From: Fragilaria crotonensis
Taxonomy: Eukaryota; Bacillariophyta; Fragilariophyceae; Fragilariales; Fragilariaceae
Reading direction: 5' to 3'
NCBI GenBank assembly: GCA_022925895.1
Contig: JAKSYS010000003.1
Span: 124,001-188,000, forward strand
DNA length: 64,000 nucleotides
Shown: piece by piece, positions 41,858 through 51,805 of the stretch
Layout: the number at the start of each line of letters is the position of its first letter
Position numbering within the stretch: the first letter of the stretch is position 1
Position numbers and translations under genes: made by a program
Notes under the pieces: generated by a model
What the model saw: only the letters and a program-made list of their open reading frames with translations
The model's database searches: none
Told to the model about the DNA's origin: nothing

Positions 41858-43354
41858 ATGCTGTCATTTACCCCGTGGCGTCTTGAAGATGTTCAAATTG
41901 GTGACCAAGGCCCCCTTACGTTTCATACCATGGTCATCAGAAGTCGCGCAACCCGACCTCAACGCGAGCCAGAGTTTGCGTACAACGATGACAAGAGCCG
42001 AGACAAAACGCATCGTGCTCAGGCCGTCGTGGTTCCCTTAGCTGTTTTGCTTATCTTGGCTGTTATCCTCGCCATCGGGCGAATTGTATTCAACTTTGGC
42101 ACATTCTCGAAATACCCGACCATCCCAGACAACACAGTCCGTATAGACGAACACGTTGGTCTGTTGCTCGACTTTCGCAAGGCGGTGGACGGCAAGAATG
42201 TGACTCTGGGACCTCACAAGGCCACTCTATTCATAGCCAAGCCGTGCAAAGAACCACGCTTTGTTATGCGCCTAGTAGGAGAGGAAGCCTTGTATTCAAT
42301 ACCTATCGTCCAGATTGACGAATTTCGTTGGAACGGTGGCTTCCAAATTCCCTTTCCTGGGCTCTACGTTGTTGATTCTCGATGGTATGGCTGCGATGCT
42401 TCCCAACAAACGAAGGGCTTCAAAGCCGAACAGATCACCATAGTTGCGTCCGGCCATCGTGAGACAACGAACGTTCGCTTGACTCCATCCTATACATCCA
42501 TCCCGCATCTTATTCCAGAAGGCTTTTGGGCATCGCCTAAGCTGTACTCTAAGATGCCTAACAAGGGATTATGGAAAACGCGAGTTATGGGTTCGGAACA
42601 GCCTCATTTCATGACATCGTCGACGCGACTCGGGGTGTCGTTAGTGGCCAAGGAGGCAACGCCTGTGCACGGTCGATTTGGTGATTTATCCAATTACGAA
42701 CTCTTGTGTTGGGTCGGCAGCGCATCGGCAGCGATAACGCGGGACTCGTTCCTATCCATCCTCCCGAGTGTCGCAAAACAACAAAGACCATTTAAGTTTC
42801 ACTACTATCCCATGGACGACTTCCGAAACCCTGATGATGGGTGGGAAACGGAATACAAACTCAAATTTCGCAAGTGTAAAATCCTTATTGTGTCTGTTGA
42901 CGAACTGAAGAATGTTGTGTCGCAAGACGACTACAAGTTACAAGTTTCAACTTTCCTTCTACATTTGGTCAAAATGTTCGATGATGAAACGTTTCCGATT
43001 TGGATGCTGACTGTGAACCTCTCATCCATATCGAATGCCTCATCGATGTGCACACGTCCGAAACGACGCACAAATCACCATCCATGCAATGATGCCTTGT
43101 TTGACCTATTCGGCGCTTCAAATGCCTTTCCTGATCGCGTACGCCTATTGGACAACACTGATCTGACGGACCCCCTCCTGGACGAGGGCCTACAGGATGC
43201 TGTCGCTGTGATTGCAATGAGGATCTTTGCTATTGCTGGCCAGCAAGTGAACACGTGGAGAAAATCAGGTCAGCGAGGCACGAAACAGGGACTGATACGC
43301 AACGGCAAATTGGAGCCCAATGTTGTGTTCACAGTCTACGAATTCAACTCATGA
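41858..43354 (+). CDS. Type II membrane protein of unknown function
   Basis: A 498-codon single exon. A basic N-terminal tail of about 55 residues is followed by one strong membrane helix (AVVVPLAVLLILAVILAIGR) and a long C-terminal region with several Cys and two sequons (NVT near 42198, NLS near 43016), so a Golgi or ER type II topology is likely. The C-terminal part has KILIVSVDELKNVV and a closing DAVAVIAMRIFAIAG segment that might suggest an SGNH-like or transferase fold, but I find no clear catalytic motif. The first ATG lies 17 bp beyond the Helitron 2 end, so the native 5' UTR and promoter were displaced by the insertion. A second in-frame ATG (about 41930) could be the original start. 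Confidence 0.7.
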   Translation: MLSFTPWRLEDVQIGDQGPLTFHTMVIRSRATRPQREPEFAYNDDKSRDKTHRAQAVVVPLAVLLILAVILAIGRIVFNFGTFSKYPTIPDNTVRIDEHVGLLLDFRKAVDGKNVTLGPHKATLFIAKPCKEPRFVMRLVGEEALYSIPIVQIDEFRWNGGFQIPFPGLYVVDSRWYGCDASQQTKGFKAEQITIVASGHRETTNVRLTPSYTSIPHLIPEGFWASPKLYSKMPNKGLWKTRVMGSEQPHFMTSSTRLGVSLVAKEATPVHGRFGDLSNYELLCWVGSASAAITRDSFLSILPSVAKQQRPFKFHYYPMDDFRNPDDGWETEYKLKFRKCKILIVSVDELKNVVSQDDYKLQVSTFLLHLVKMFDDETFPIWMLTVNLSSISNASSMCTRPKRRTNHHPCNDALFDLFGASNAFPDRVRLLDNTDLTDPLLDEGLQDAVAVIAMRIFAIAGQQVNTWRKSGQRGTKQGLIRNGKLEPNVVFTVYEFNS

Positions 43355-43394
43355 CGGATTGCCTTAGTAGAATTGACATCAAATCGTTCTTTGT

Positions 43395-45941
43395 CTAGAA
43401 GGCTCCAAATCCGTCGTCTTTGGTTGCCGTCAAGTTTCCTCCATACATACGATTCAACATAGATTCCACCTTGGCTGGTGTATACTTCAAGTATTCGTCC
43501 TGATTCTTCTTGGAGAAACGGAAGCGGGAATATTTCGCGTAAAACTTTTCGTACCTCGCGACGAAGATGTCCTTTACAGCCGTCTGCAACTCCTTGCGTA
43601 GACCATTGTCAATCACAGACAAGGGGTTGTGAATTTCATACATCCTGGTAAAGTCGTCATTGAAACCCTTGAAACGATCTTTAAACATTCGACCAGACTC
43701 CAAGGACAGAATGTTCTTATTCTTTTGGTACTCCAGACCCGCGGAGTCAACGGCAGTCAAGTGAGAATTGATCAGCTCCCAACCCGCCAAATACTTGCCT
43801 CGCTCGGTTTGGAAAACACTGTTAACCTTGTCATGGAACCAGGCTCCGTCCAGACGGTAGACCTCCACGTCGGTGGCCTGCTTTGCTTCCTTCGGTGACA
43901 ACTGTTGCAACAAATAGAATGTGTTGTTCATCATGAACATGCTGGACTTGGCATGCCCACCCTCGTCATCGGCATTCTTGGTATAATTCAACGCCTTGGC
44001 CTGGAGAGAATTAATGAGTCGCAAAATCAAGAATCGTACGAACGATTCCATCTCACCGGCTTCCTCGCCAATGTTGGGATCCCACGGAAGAGCTCGACGC
44101 TTGGTGACAGATTTATAGGCACTGACGAATGGCGAAATAAGTCGCACTGCTCGCACCACATCCGATGTGACAGTCGCAAGGCGACAATCGGGAGGACGAT
44201 GTTTTGGACCGTTGTTTGGGTCATCGTGAATAGCCTTGGCCAGATTCTCCAAGGTTTTGGCACAGTTCTTCACCGTCGTTCGATGAATAGCAATGCACAA
44301 CGTCGACGCTAGACTCATGCTCAAAGCGTTTGTTTTGCCTTCGCCGTCGGCGTCATCCTCAAGAGGCATATCACAAAGCTTTGCGAGGGATGGACCCAAC
44401 ATACGGACGCCATCCAACATTCGCAAACCAGCAGCTGCCGCTGATGCAGCCGCACGGACGCTCAGACCTGCGGCGGTTCCGTCCTTTTCTGCGCCCGATG
44501 ATTGACCAATCCCACCTTCTTTGAGGAAAACTGTTTCGATAATATCCATGGCGCGATCAACAACACACGCCACAACATGTGAGTAGGCAGCGACACATGC
44601 CTTGCGATAAAAGGGCGAAATCTTGATAGCATCTTCATCATTGTTCTGTACCAAGGAAGGTGCCACAATGGCACGATACACATTCTTTTCTCCGGCCACA
44701 ACGACCATGGCGTGTTCCAAACACCGAACGGCGTCTCGGGCGGCGGTGTCTGCCTCGTCGTCTTGGGACGTTTCACCATCGAAAGACTTGTTCTTTTCAG
44801 CCTTCCTCTTGCGTTCAGCCTTGATTTTTCTGTAATACCCATCGATTGATTTGAAGGCGATATCCTTTCGAGCTTCGCCGTATGCGTCGATTTGAGCGAA
44901 GCCCGTTCTGAGAGGCCTTTTGACCAAGTTAGAGAAACCTCCGGAACCGACCTTCTCGGTACGATTCACCTTAGCAGCTGGAACACCGAAGGAGGCACTG
45001 AGGGACGAAGGCTCTTTCTTTCGGGGTGGACCCAAATGATGACCTTCTCCTCCCAGACATTCAAAAACAGCACGCATTTCTCGAATCGGGCGGGCTTCGA
45101 CCGGTTGTTGTTCCTCGTATTCGCCAATCGATTTGAGGAGGTCTCGATTTTGTAGAGCCTTAGTAAGTCGCGCGCGTGTCTGTCATAAGAAAACGTGCTA
45201 GGTGAGCAATCAAGAGGGAACTCATCACGATGTTTCAAAACAGTCTTTTGAAAACAAGTGACTCACTTCTTCGGCAGTCTCCTTAACACCAGGGATTGTC
45301 GGATCGTCCTTTCCATTTCCCGCTCGCTTCAATTGAATCGCTTGCCCAGCTACCAAGAGATGAGAAGTAATGAGAGTACACATACTCGAGACTCCCTGTT
45401 TGTGCACTCGTTCTAACTGCTGCAGCGCGGACGGTGTCGATCTCCACGCCTTTCGTTCCAAAAAGTAATCAAATGCGTCTCGCAGAATTTCCATGCTATC
45501 TGCCGCGGCATAGACATCTTGTTCACTCAATCCGCCAGTAGCTGCTGTATCCTTCCCTCGGAAAGCTCGCTCGTGCTTCAGCTCTCGTCCCTTGGTCTTC
45601 TCCAAACGCTTGTCTTCCATATCCTTGACACCATCTCGCAATCTTTCAATCGCTGGCTCGCAATCCCGAACAGTCTCGAACTTATCACGAGCATCCTTGA
45701 GTTTCACCAACGTGGTTCCCAAATTGCTCGCAGCCAAGGACAGCATAGCACTGGCATCTGACGCTGGTGACGTCAATGAGTCCAAATTATCACTTCGAGC
45801 CCGCAATGCATCACAACAGCGGGTGGCATCGGTGGTTGTCGCATTCATTTTGGTCAATGCTTGGTGAAGGGCTTCAATGCGCGATTTCGCCACCGTCGCC
45901 TCGCCGGACAAAACCTGTGTGAGGATGGCAGAGGCACTCAT
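43395..45941 (-). CDS. EXO70: Exocyst complex component Exo70 (EXOC7)
   Basis: Two exons on minus: 45267-45941 (225 codons) and 43395-45179. They are joined across an 87-bp intron with GT donor (GAAGAA^GTGAGT) and AG acceptor (TATGACAG^ACACGC), and the frame continues as TRARLTKALQNRDLLKSIGE. The product is about 819 residues. The N-terminal coiled region and the C-terminal helical bundle fit Exo70; the MFMMNNTFYLLQQL segment is the hallmark 'F-x-x-N-N-x-x-Y' of the family, followed by the basic C-terminal end (RYEKFYAKYSRF, YTPAKVESMLNRMYGG) that binds PI(4,5)P2. Exo70 tethers secretory vesicles to the plasma membrane. An Ala-rich and a Lys-rich insert are additions of this lineage. This is the cleanest intron in the window. 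Confidence 0.9.
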
Positions 45942-46131
45942 GGTAGGTATCGAATTGGCATGTATGGTTTAGATGAGCGACTGCAGCCTGTAGCTCAGCG
46001 ATTCGAAGTTGCTAAACCTCCCTCACAGTGACAACGTCTCGGTGGATGCTGGTTGCGGTGTTCCGGTGTTCCGCCCTACGCTGAATATCTGTATGTCCAG
46101 CACTACGACGTGTGGGCAAAAATGACAATTA

Positions 46132-47852
46132 GGGACTTTAAGCAAACTGAAAAATCTCTGCGCGCGCACGCTTTTTGCCCTCCTTCAGCCTCCCGGAGAA
46201 AACCCGATGTCACACCTCACGTCTCCGGTACTCAGATTCCATCTTGAAGCTGAGCAAAGGCTAAAGTTGTGCGCAGAACCAAAAAACATGGCCAACTCAA
46301 CCTTAAAATGCCATTTTAAAGTTGCGTTGTCAGGCAACCTCGACCTCTGCGCGCACCAGATCTCCTTTGGCCGCGCCAGGAATTTCCTCGTTGATTTTAC
46401 TGCAACGATATACAGGAAGGACAAAATTCTATTGTTGCCACGACCGAGGTCAGCATTGAACTGAAAGAATACTGTATGCATAGTAAGGAGAGTCTACGTA
46501 GAGTGTACGGAGTACTGGAGTACTCCGCTAGCTGCGATCCCTCTTCGATCTCACCCTCTCACAACAAGTATCGTATTGTACTTCTAGGCCTCATGCTTCA
46601 ACAGGGCGACCTCTTTGTCGAACGATGAAGCGAGAAGACAAATTCGAAACTGATTGGGACTGATTTGCGTGTATTGATCATGGGAGGTTTATCTGGTTTA
46701 TCAATCGTCATGGAGTATGTTGTTGGTCTGCCGCTCTGCGGCTTCGCTCAACAGATGCTGACATCAAGTAGAGTACTACCGGTAGAGTATTGTGAGTAGT
46801 AGCTGCTGATTAGTATTACTACAATACTACACCCCCTTAGAGCAGTCGATACTTGGGCACATTCTGGCATGAGGAAATCATCGCTCACGAGGTGCATTTG
46901 GTTGGCTGTCAATCTGCCTGACAAAAAATGACCGCAAAACCATATCGTTTCGCAAGTGAACCAATGCCGGACCGACACCTCATTCGCTATTTCGCTCTGG
47001 AAGCACGAAAAAGATGATATCTTCATAGGACAAGTGGTCCTTGTTGTCATCAGTCTGTGTGAATGGCCGACACGAAGCATCAAATTCACCGATCGCCACT
47101 TTTGATCAAATCTTCTCCTGTGATCCGGTAATCGCGATTGTGGTTCAGCGACCAAAATTGACAGATTAAGACGTAGCAATTCTTGAAACACAAATATCTT
47201 GTCACCTTGTTTACATCGCCTTCATCATCGACTTGAGTAGGAATCCAAAAGGTCGCGCCTTCGAATGTGGCACAATGTTGTCTCTCCTGCATGGCATTTA
47301 TTGACTTTGAAAAAGATTCTGGTTATGACGGTATTGGCATACTTCTCTTGAAACTCGGAGAAACTCGAATCCCTGCAAGTGGCATCGTTGTTCGTGAGCA
47401 GCACTCTTCATTGCCTCGGAATCACAGGCAACAAATCATCGGCACTGCCACAGCCGCCGCTGATGTTTTGTCTAGTTCTCTACGTTGAGGCAAGGAGGGA
47501 AGAAAATACATCACAAGCCGAAGCTTGTCTATCCAATGGGCCGCTTGTGTCAATGTCATTCCAAATTCCAACCGATGCAAACGCCATCGTACGAGTTATG
47601 TGTTTCTGATACTCACCACTTTGTATCGGCATTCTACAACTCCGGTAGTACCAGGTACTTGCACTTTGCAACAGTACTTTCAGTACTTTCATATTTTGGT
47701 GCGCGCGACAAAACGTTTTTGCTTAAACGAACTTTGCAAGGGTCCTAACGTTCGTAACTCGAACTTCTGAGTGCCGGAGCGCACAATCCGGTACTCGACG
47801 AATGCTAAGGTTGCGCGCGCGCACAACTTTTCCAAGATTTGCTTAAAGTCCC
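46132..47852. mobile_element. 1.72-kb TA-flanked TIR element, non-autonomous
   Basis: The left end GGGACTTTAAGCAAA and the inverted right end GGGACTTTAAGCAAA match over 15 bp. TA lies at 46130-46131 and 47853-47854. Subterminal GCGCGCGCAC-type tracts lie at both ends. Internal frames are short (for example 47086-47292 minus, MQERQHCATFEGATFWIPTQ) and no transposase is recognised. It lies just upstream of Exo70 and directly touches the next element. Confidence 0.75.
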
Positions 47853-47968
47853 TATGGCTGGGTGCAGATTTTGGGTACACTAGGTAGCCGGGCGTAGGCC
47901 TGGTACATTGATGGCATCAAAAACATACTAAGCCTACGGCAGAGCTACTGCATAAAGATTTTTCAATT

Positions 47969-50089
47969 CTAATCAGGATTCATCACAAACTTGAAATCGA
48001 AGTCCATGGCACATCGATGCGTTCTGAACTTTGCAAGCAGCTTCTCCAATCCAACAGGACCATACTTGGAGCAGTCTTGTTGAATTTCAGCGCCGACTTG
48101 ACCGCTGTCAATAGCGTGGTAAGCAATCAGGTATTGCCGTGCTCGTCTTGCGAACTTTCGAATGCGCTCGACTGAAATGACTTTTGCCGACAAACAATGT
48201 CTAACTCCTGCAATGAAGTTTTCTTTTCCTTTCTTCTCTTTCAAAGCAAGATTGCGATAAGCCCCTTTGCTACATGCCCACATATATTCCACTCCTTCAC
48301 CGGCAATTTCAGCGTGGCATTTGGGAGTCAACATGACTTCCACACCAAGTTCCGCTCCGATATGTTCCATCATTCCTTCTTCATTCAAGAAATCTGGACA
48401 CATGGCCATAAGATGCTTCAAGCTAAAGCTCACATCCACATTGCCGAGCTCGTTCTTTCTTCCGGTAAGTGTGTAGCTCGACAGTTTGCTTGTATCAATA
48501 AACCCTCGTTCCCATAAAATCTGAAGCAAACCCTTTGCCTTTCCCACCCATCCTTCCTTGATTTTAGGGACGTCGCCGCGATTGATAGGAATGCCATTGT
48601 TCACACAAAGTACAACCAGTTCCTTCTTGTTCTTCCCTTTTGTCTTTATTCCTTTGCCATGCAGCTCAAGGATTAATTCAGACTTGTTCCTCGGAATGAT
48701 TGTTGCTGGATCAGAATCAAGATCTTGGTCTAGACGATTGCTAATGCGCTCGTTCGGAGTCATCCAGAATGGTCCAACGTCTGTTTCGGTGAACGTCAGA
48801 CGCTGCGTATGACCAGGTTCAAGGATACGAGGATAAGGGCCAAGGAAGCCAGACTCCCTGTCAATCACTGTCGGGTGCATCGCTGGGGATTTGCCTCCAA
48901 ATGACTTATTCATCCTTGACGCATTCAGACCATCAGGGCGTTGTTTGGCGTGTCCCGATGAATGGTCGAACAAAAACACAAAGTGATAGTTTGGATGCAT
49001 AACCTTTAGACAGTCGACCACGTCTTCAAACTGTAGGACCATATGGTTGTAGTCCCAGTAGCCTTCTTTGTTTTCTCCGTAGTCGAAGTAAGTCAGGAAT
49101 GGAGACTTGCCAGCTGAAAGCTGCGGTTTGAGGGAAGAGCCATACACGTCCATAGCCGCTTCCTCGTCTGCGTATCTGGCTCCACGTCGTATCTCGTTCA
49201 CGGAATTGAGTGTGTCTAGATCTAATTCCTGGATTAAGCCGTACTCCCTGCCGATGAATGAGGATATCATCACCCCTGCTCCTTCGTCCTTTGGAAGCAG
49301 AGGACGCTCGCCCTTCGGACCTGTCCACATCTTTGAAACAAACGAGAATTGCTTGAAGATTGCTTCATCTTGTCCAATAAACATAACGATCGGCTTATTC
49401 ATGTCCCTTCTCACACTCAACTGTCCTCCAAATGGCCCCGCAAGATTGCCGATCTTATCACTGGGAATGGAATCAATGTGATACTCCACCATGTCAACGT
49501 CAGTGATAGGATCGACATACCGATAGCCACAGTTCTTTGCGATGAGATCTTGTGCCTCTAGTATTTTAGCAGCTAAAAGACTAAGCTGAATCCATCGGTA
49601 AGCCTGAACTTCATGAGCAATGTATCGCTTGGTGAAGACCGGGCGATATGCAAGAGTTTCGGGCTTCTCGTGTCCGTCAACAAAGTAATGCTTGCTCCGG
49701 TTTTTATATCGGAAACCGGCCGAATGCATCCATCTCAACACCGTGGCCATGGATACTTTCGACAAACCATAACTCTGAAGGAAGTCCTTCGTATCATGGG
49801 AAAGCTCATCTATATTAGCAGACCGCTGCGGTAATACTTCGTCGTCGTCGTCACAAGATTCAATTTCTTGGAGGCCTCTCTCTACTCTCGCTCTCATTAT
49901 TGGAATTAATGTTTCGAGCACATACGTGTGCATCCTCTCCACTGACAGCTCTTTCAAAATGCTCACCCCATACTTCTTGAAAGCATTCATCGCATCTGGA
50001 TTCTCGAGAAAAAATGGAGGCAGTCGACTCTTTGGAGCAGGACTCTTTATAAAGGCATCTTTGGGCTGTATGCCAATCGTCGGTGCCAT
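47969..50089 (-). CDS. DDE transposase with SAP-like insert (IS630/Tc1-like)
   Basis: A single open frame; first ATG at 50089 (the frame is open further to 50107, where only a TTG could start). With numbering from 50107: helix-turn-helix with SMATVLRWMHSAGFRYKNR and the YFVDGHEKPETLAYR motif at 119-155, which I know from DDE transposases of fungi and protists. Asp247 (IGQDEAIF), Asp381 (FLFDHSSGHA) and Glu607 (GEGVEYMWACSKGAYR) are the probable triad; a block typical after the second Asp (DGLNASRMNKSFGGK) is present. Residues 473-506 (KSELILELHGKGIKTKGKNK) look like a SAP DNA-binding helix pair set between the second Asp and Glu. The enzyme appears whole. It would cut and join at TA. Confidence 0.8.
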   Translation of the reverse strand: MAPTIGIQPKDAFIKSPAPKSRLPPFFLENPDAMNAFKKYGVSILKELSVERMHTYVLETLIPIMRARVERGLQEIESCDDDDEVLPQRSANIDELSHDTKDFLQSYGLSKVSMATVLRWMHSAGFRYKNRSKHYFVDGHEKPETLAYRPVFTKRYIAHEVQAYRWIQLSLLAAKILEAQDLIAKNCGYRYVDPITDVDMVEYHIDSIPSDKIGNLAGPFGGQLSVRRDMNKPIVMFIGQDEAIFKQFSFVSKMWTGPKGERPLLPKDEGAGVMISSFIGREYGLIQELDLDTLNSVNEIRRGARYADEEAAMDVYGSSLKPQLSAGKSPFLTYFDYGENKEGYWDYNHMVLQFEDVVDCLKVMHPNYHFVFLFDHSSGHAKQRPDGLNASRMNKSFGGKSPAMHPTVIDRESGFLGPYPRILEPGHTQRLTFTETDVGPFWMTPNERISNRLDQDLDSDPATIIPRNKSELILELHGKGIKTKGKNKKELVVLCVNNGIPINRGDVPKIKEGWVGKAKGLLQILWERGFIDTSKLSSYTLTGRKNELGNVDVSFSLKHLMAMCPDFLNEEGMMEHIGAELGVEVMLTPKCHAEIAGEGVEYMWACSKGAYRNLALKEKKGKENFIAGVRHCLSAKVISVERIRKFARRARQYLIAYHAIDSGQVGAEIQQDCSKYGPVGLEKLLAKFRTHRCAMDFDFKFVMNPD

Positions 50090-50138
50090 CTCGCGAGTGG
50101 CCGCCAATGGGAGTAAGTCTCAATTCCAATGTCATTCA

Positions 50139-51056
50139 TTAATTGATGGCATGTTCAAGACAAAGCTGCCAAGTCCACCTTGATTGATTGGTCACCTCGT
50201 CGACAAATTTCCGCAATGCACAGGCGAGGTACATACTCCTTTGCCGTAGAATGAAGATGTCGTGTTCGGAACACAGATCATCTTGATCACCACCATCCAC
50301 AACGTCCCTCCAATCAGCGGCATAACAATTGACTTTCTCAAGCTTCTCTATCCGATCAATCACAATTTTCTGCACATCGCAGTCTATGCCATACAATGCT
50401 TTTGGAGCAAAGAGCTTTCTCGAATCACCAGAATCCCAGTATGACATTGCACAAGAAGGCGGGGAGAGAGCTTCCTCTGCGGTCACTGACAACGAACAAG
50501 AACTCCCAGATGGCTCAATTGCTTCTTGATCGGCACCAGTAACATTAAATTTGCGTTTCTTGTTTGCCACTGCAGAAGCTCCATCTGGAATAGTATATTG
50601 CGAGGACTTGAAGTCAACATGCTGCCGTGTCCTCGGAGGCAGCGGCTTTGATGCATTTTGGTCTTTCCAAGTTAAAGAATTGGATGTGGTTGGGTAGGAT
50701 TGAGGAACAACTCTTGTAGTCACTTGGAAGAAATCATACTTCACCTGCTTTCGGCCTTCTTCCCTTGTCTTGAAGTCGTGTCGGAAGAGTTTGAGACCTT
50801 CATCGCCATCAGCACCCACAAAAATGTTGCCTTCGATGGACTTCATGATACTCCCTGTTAATGATACGTAGGAGTTCGGCCTTTTGATCTCTATATTGCC
50901 TTCAAGTTGATATCTTGTATTGATTTCGTCGACCAATGTCTGCGCTTGCCACCATACGTCATGTAGCCGCACATCTTGAAAAACGCCGTTGAAACTGCTT
51001 ATCACAAACTGATTACGCGTCCGAATACCGAGGAGCTTCGACGCATTTCCACTCAT
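50139..51056 (-). CDS. Accessory protein of the DDE element, unknown
   Basis: ATG at 51056 (MSGNASKLLGIRTRNQFVIS); stop 50 bp before the transposase ATG. About 305 residues, hydrophilic, with a basic patch (ANKKRKFNVT, nuclear-signal-like) and a Trp-rich C-terminus (NQSRWTWQLCLEH). No domain recognised. Its place in the element and same strand suggest a second transposon gene, or an N-terminal exon whose junction I cannot find. Confidence 0.55.
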   Translation of the reverse strand: MSGNASKLLGIRTRNQFVISSFNGVFQDVRLHDVWWQAQTLVDEINTRYQLEGNIEIKRPNSYVSLTGSIMKSIEGNIFVGADGDEGLKLFRHDFKTREEGRKQVKYDFFQVTTRVVPQSYPTTSNSLTWKDQNASKPLPPRTRQHVDFKSSQYTIPDGASAVANKKRKFNVTGADQEAIEPSGSSCSLSVTAEEALSPPSCAMSYWDSGDSRKLFAPKALYGIDCDVQKIVIDRIEKLEKVNCYAADWRDVVDGGDQDDLCSEHDIFILRQRSMYLACALRKFVDEVTNQSRWTWQLCLEHAIN

Positions 51057-51258
51057 GATGGGCAAGAGGATGATGTTTGTACAGGAAGGCTCCACGGTAT
51101 ATCAAGGATTGGTTTAGATGTGCTCTATCATTGTCGATGGTTGGAGAAGCAAGTGATTCGGCGTGTAAATTTTTTTTTCAATATGCGCGCGCTAAATAAA
51201 TAGTAGTACTAGTACGTAAAGCTCTACCTTGCGAATCATTTTCGTGCACCCAGCCATA

Positions 51259-51681
51259 TTAGAACTTGCGTCTCGCAGCAGCCTCTACTAGAGAGAGCAC
51301 ACGATCCGATATACTGGAGTACTGCTAGTAGTACAAGGAAAGTACTGTAGTACCAGTACCAGGTACTCGTCCTACATTCTTGATGCACTCCGGTATGCAT
51401 ATCCATATATATGTGTATGACATAAGTCATCATAGATAGGTGGAGCCGACTCTCGTCCTCATCGAAATGGATATCAGATATGGGTACATACAGTATATAC
51501 CACGTATACTGTATACTCATACTATGCATAGGCGTACACAGTACACAGCAGATGATACATGCTAAACGTGGATTCGCAAGACCTTCCTCCACACTAAACT
51601 CGTTACACAACAAGGAGAAGTCCGCCATAAGCGACACCCCACTGTTGCCTTGTGAAGCGAAACCAAACCCAATGTATCACA
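51259..51681. other. Spacer, nothing recognised
   Basis: GTAC-rich palindromic patches (51300-51375), no gene. It holds the presumed promoter of the channel gene. Confidence 0.35.
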
Positions 51682-51805
51682 ATGTCAGAAGTCAGTGTCG
51701 AAATCGTGACGACTCCCTAGCGGCAACACAGGGATTCTCGACGATGAGAAACCTGAATCGGAATCACAGAACACTGACCTACTACACAACATCCTCAACG
51801 ATGCA

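Larger units (their letters stand above)
47855..51256 (-). mobile_element. 3.4-kb TA-flanked transposon with DDE transposase and a second gene
   Basis: The ends read TGGCTGGGTGCA at 47855 and, inverted, TGGCTGGGTGCA at 51256. TA flanks at 47853-47854 and 51257-51258. The left TA is also the right flank of the previous element. The interior carries two minus-strand genes. TA target use and DDE type point to the IS630/Tc1/mariner superfamily. A degenerate cousin lies at 16276-18130. Confidence 0.8.

Noticed and set aside
46748-47191. Gene inside the 1.7-kb TIR element
   Set aside because: Overlapping frames on both strands without a domain or good start. I cannot choose one.
15144-51681. LTR retroelements or other virus-like fossils among the repeats
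   Set aside because: No paired direct terminal repeats, reverse transcriptase, integrase or capsid-like sequence was seen. All elements recognised are DNA transposons.
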